Source of the DNA: Lachnospiraceae bacterium UBA7027
GTDB taxonomy: Bacteria; Bacillota; Clostridia; Lachnospirales; Lachnospiraceae
DNA: 6,387 bases
NCBI GenBank assembly: GCA_002494135.1
Contig: DLBG01000120.1
Coordinates: forward strand, 1 to 6,387
Reading direction: 5' to 3'
This document shows positions 5,711 to 6,387 of this stretch, one piece after another. A program made the translations under genes and the position numbers. Below the pieces are notes generated by a model. It was not told the DNA's origin, did not search any database, and saw only the letters and a program-made list of their open reading frames with translations. The first letter of the stretch is position 1; every line of letters begins with the position of its first letter.

Positions 5711-5841
5711 TTTTTGCCTATGCACAGAACGTGCGCAGCGAAACAATCGAGTAGGGAAGATTTATCGCACCCTACTCGCGCGCTGGCTGCGTCCTGCGTA
5801 AGCAGGAAAATACATTACGCAGCCATGCGCATATACAAAAA
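5711..5841 (-). other. Highly structured intergenic element (possible RNA element or palindromic repeat)
   Basis: The 131-bp block is enclosed by an imperfect inverted repeat: the minus-strand 5' end TTTTTGTATATGCGCA against the 3' end TGTGCATAGGCAAAAA. As minus-strand RNA, 15 of 16 positions pair, two of them G-U. Inside, an 8-bp stem (5817-5824 with 5785-5792) caps a 5-bp hairpin CCTGC-TTAC-GCAGG (5793-5806). A 9-bp stem CGAGTAGGG/CCCTACTCG (5748-5756 with 5770-5778) has a 13-nt loop. No protein-coding signal is visible, and no known riboswitch, T-box or RNA family is recognised. It could be a leader element of the DUF5688-type gene, a processed small RNA, or a MITE-like dispersed repeat. 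The sequence supports the structure, but not which of these it is. Confidence 0.5.
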
Positions 5842-5869
5842 GGCAACGAAAAAAATTTTTCGTTGCCTT
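5837..5869 (-). terminator. Intrinsic terminator of efp
   Basis: The minus strand reads AAGGCAACGAAAAA, then TT, then TTTTTCGTTGCCTT, a perfect 14-bp inverted repeat ending in five T residues (5837-5841). It lies about 37 nt after the efp stop. The functional stem is probably the GGCAACG/CGTTGCC part, with an A/T-paired tip. Its T-tract overlaps the outer arm of the structured element that follows. Confidence 0.85.
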
Positions 5870-5906
5870 ACAAAGCCTTTTTGGAAAGATTAACCTAAGG
5901 AACGGA

Positions 5907-6387
5907 TTATACTCTGGATAAGTACTCGCCGGTTCTGGTATCGATTTTAATCTTGTCTCCGATTTCAACAAACAAAGGTACGTTAACCTGTGCGCCGGTT
6001 TCCACGATAGCGGGTTTGTTTGCGCCGGTAGCGGTGTCGCCCTTAAAGCCGGGCTCGGTTTCGGTAATCTCAAGCTCTACAAACAAAGGAGGCTCGATTG
6101 CGAATACACTGCCGTTATGGGAACAAACTTTAACCATTTCGTTTTCTTTGACAAACTTTAATGCATCGCCTACTTCGTCAGCGTTTAATGCGATCTGCTC
6201 GTAGGTCTCGGTGTCCATAAAGTTGTACATGTCACCGTCTGCATACAGGTACTGCATATCTTTTCTGTCGATACGTGCGGGAGGGAATTTCTCAGTAGGT
6301 CTGAAAGTCTTCTCAACCACACCACCGTTTTTGATATTCTTCAGTTTCGTACGAACGAAAGCAGCGCCCTTACCGGGTTTAACATGC
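5907..6387 (-). CDS. efp: Elongation factor P, lacking its N-terminus at the window edge
   Basis: EF-P binds between the ribosomal P and E sites and rescues ribosomes stalled at consecutive prolines. The 160 visible codons begin at HVKPGKGAAFVRTKLKN, the tip loop of the N-terminal KOW-like domain. The lysine in PGKG corresponds to the residue that carries the modification in E. coli (Lys34) and B. subtilis (Lys32). Two OB-type domains follow: KDMQYLYADGDMYNFMD and FVKENEMVKVCSHNG in the second, then PLFVELEITETEPGFKGDTA and the C-terminal signature VPLFVEIGDKIKIDTRTGEY in the third. About 25 N-terminal residues and the start lie beyond the right edge. The protein ends SRV with a TAA stop, near the usual family length. 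A strong terminator follows, so it is transcriptionally separate from the next gene. No EF-P modification gene is present in the window. Confidence 0.97.
   Translation of the reverse strand, partial: HVKPGKGAAFVRTKLKNIKNGGVVEKTFRPTEKFPPARIDRKDMQYLYADGDMYNFMDTETYEQIALNADEVGDALKFVKENEMVKVCSHNGSVFAIEPPLFVELEITETEPGFKGDTATGANKPAIVETGAQVNVPLFVEIGDKIKIDTRTGEYLSRV

Noticed and set aside
5711..5841. T-box leader or known riboswitch upstream of the DUF5688-type gene
   Set aside because: No T-box sequence, specifier loop or recognisable aptamer core is present, and no terminator/antiterminator pair lies between the element and the ribosome binding site.
5762..6073. Minus-strand open frame of 103 codons overlapping the end of efp and the structured element
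   Set aside because: It overlaps the certain efp gene in another frame, crosses the terminator, and has an unprotein-like composition rich in Arg, Pro and Ser.

Overview
The window reads as a stretch of chromosome from a low-to-mid GC Firmicute, most likely a Lachnospiraceae-type clostridium. The grounds are the DUF5688-type protein, the LigA subtype with a KLDGLTIVLTYEGG active-site block, the strong extended -10 promoters, and a tRNA-Arg gene with no encoded CCA. No transposase, integrase, phage gene or CRISPR array is visible. Every supported gene lies on the minus strand, so transcription runs from high to low coordinates.

In transcription order, the right edge holds most of efp (elongation factor P, N-terminus outside the window), closed by an intrinsic terminator at about 5837-5869. 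A 237-bp gap follows. It contains a highly structured element at 5711-5841: nested hairpins enclosed by an imperfect inverted repeat whose mismatches become G-U pairs in minus-strand RNA. Next is a DUF5688-type gene of unknown function (4716-5669), ending in a GC-rich hairpin that overlaps the promoter of a GH3 beta-glucosidase/exo-glucanase lipoprotein gene (2805-4652). That promoter's -10 box sits 7 nt before an ATG with no Shine-Dalgarno, which predicts a leaderless mRNA.

Below it, a strong promoter (TTTACA, 17 bp, TAGAAT) drives tRNA-Arg(CCG) at 2682-2753. Six nucleotides after the tRNA begins a membrane-anchored protein with two bacterial SH3 domains (1500-2675). Its mRNA probably begins at the tRNA 3'-processing site. 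A terminator follows, and the promoter of an RluF-type pseudouridine synthase gene (688-1395) abuts and feeds into that terminator hairpin. The left edge holds the first 203 codons of a NAD+-dependent DNA ligase (1-609), 78 nt downstream of rluF and probably at least partly co-transcribed.

Functionally this is a mix of housekeeping genes (translation factor, rRNA modification, tRNA, DNA ligase) and cell-surface genes (GH3 lipoprotein, SH3 protein). It is not one dedicated system. The most interesting signals are at the RNA and promoter level: the structured element, two genes lacking conventional leaders, and promoters interleaved with terminators. All promoter, leader and RNA-structure statements are readings of sequence and are untested.
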